Of a stretch of 33,765 bases of DNA, positions 33,427-33,765 are shown one piece after another. The notes beneath the pieces are model-generated. The model saw only the letters and a program-made list of their open reading frames with translations. It was not told the DNA's origin and did no database searches. This DNA is from SYFY01 sp031385325 (GTDB lineage: Bacteria; Pseudomonadota; Gammaproteobacteria; Pseudomonadales; Azotimanducaceae). Position numbers and translations under genes: made by a program. Positions within the stretch are counted from its first letter, which is position 1, and each line of letters begins with the position of its first letter. The DNA lies in NCBI GenBank assembly GCA_031385325.1, contig JANNBJ010000009.1, positions 1 through 33,765 on the forward strand, written 5' to 3'.

Positions 33427-33617
33427 GACGGGTCCTTCCCGCTCGCCGGCTCGCCGGTGTGGGCATCCGACTGCAGCAGTGCGGAGAGTGACGCAGGCAG
33501 TATGGCCAGACCGACCGCAATCAGATGGACCGGGTGTAGCTGCATCGCGCCTTCCATTGGCCATAACGCCTGGGTCGCGAAACTGCTGTCCGTCCAGGCG
33601 ACCAGACCCCACGTCAT
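33423..33617 (-). CDS. Putative 64-residue protein with one hydrophobic segment
   Basis: The frame encodes a 64-residue product with one hydrophobic stretch (VHLIAVGLAILPASLSALL) and a polar C-terminus. The ATGA junction with the GNAT start supports it being a real upstream gene. I recognise no family, and the ribosome binding site is weak, so it could also be a chance frame or the remnant of a larger gene. Confidence 0.35.
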   Translation of the reverse strand: MTWGLVAWTDSSFATQALWPMEGAMQLHPVHLIAVGLAILPASLSALLQSDAHTGEPASGKDPS

Positions 33618-33680
33618 GGTGGCGCTAGGAGTCTGCGCGGCAGAAGCTCGACAGGCTGCGGCGGCGCAACGATGGCCCGC

Positions 33681-33736
33681 TTTTCCGTTCGTTTTCGTTG
33701 CGTAGCACCCACTACGCGTCTCAAACGAACGAAAAA
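33681..33736. repeat. Two-stem inverted repeat near the window end
   Basis: CGTTCGTTT at 33686-33694 pairs with AAACGAACG at 33723-33731, and nested inside it GCGTAG (33700-33705) pairs with CTACGC (33712-33717) around a six-base loop. Runs of T and A flank the outer arms. The shape suggests a terminator, a REP-like repeat or an element end; the window stops 29 bases later, so its boundary cannot be set. Confidence 0.6.
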
Positions 33737-33765
33737 TCGGACTCGAATTGACACTCGCCTCGCAC

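Noticed and set aside
1..33765. CRISPR arrays, tRNA or rRNA genes, riboswitches
   Set aside because: No regularly spaced repeats, no tRNA-like clover sequences and no recognisable riboswitch cores were found when reading both strands.

Overview
The window looks like a chromosomal segment of a mid-to-high-GC gammaproteobacterium. The evidence is the gene content: PepN, quinone-type PyrD, a DUF2835 protein, GlpG-like rhomboid, CysE with the enterobacterial-type MDMDQ tail, PurU and Ddl. I cannot name a genus from sequence alone. No rRNA, tRNA, CRISPR array, intact transposase or phage module was seen.

Region 1 (about 1-5,600) is an accessory stress block. It holds an exported DUF305 protein, an N-terminally truncated hemerythrin-like protein, a 23-residue membrane peptide not called by a standard ORF cutoff, a PhnA-like membrane protein, a PRC-barrel protein and a large-subunit catalase (KatE). 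Immediately after the catalase lies the frameshifted C-terminal stump of a short-chain dehydrogenase, which suggests the block was inserted or rearranged there.

Region 2 (5,586-14,487) is mostly housekeeping and redox: a CPGC redoxin, a 182-bp inverted-repeat element (MITE-like), a FrnE/DsbA-type oxidoreductase, a zinc-ribbon protein behind cysE, NAD kinase converging on a MocA-like nucleotidyltransferase with a 55-bp overlap, XdhC, a rhomboid protease and aminopeptidase N.

Region 3 (14,499-21,224, minus strand) is one tightly overlapped six-gene MoxR/Bat operon: MoxR ATPase, DUF58, DUF4381, VWA (BatA-like), VWA-TPR fusion (BatB/C-like) and BatD. By family knowledge this is an envelope-associated chaperone/stress system.

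Region 4 (21,381-24,292) carries a DUF2835 protein, pyrD and amtB. A textbook sigma-54 -24/-12 promoter stands about 110 bp ahead of amtB, so ammonium transport is probably under nitrogen control.

Region 5 (24,501-28,521) is a same-strand set of SDR, phosphotransferase, Rieske oxygenase alpha subunit and enoyl-CoA hydratase. It looks like a small, uncharacterised catabolic group.

Region 6 (28,603-33,617) has an uncharacterised circularly permuted ATP-grasp-like protein divergent from an unknown 281-residue protein, then purU converging on a minus-strand group of a 64-residue ORF, a GNAT acetyltransferase and ddl joined by ATGA overlaps. The window ends in a two-stem inverted repeat. The least explained items are the permuted ATP-grasp protein with its divergent partner, the 23-residue membrane peptide, and the orphan Rieske cluster.
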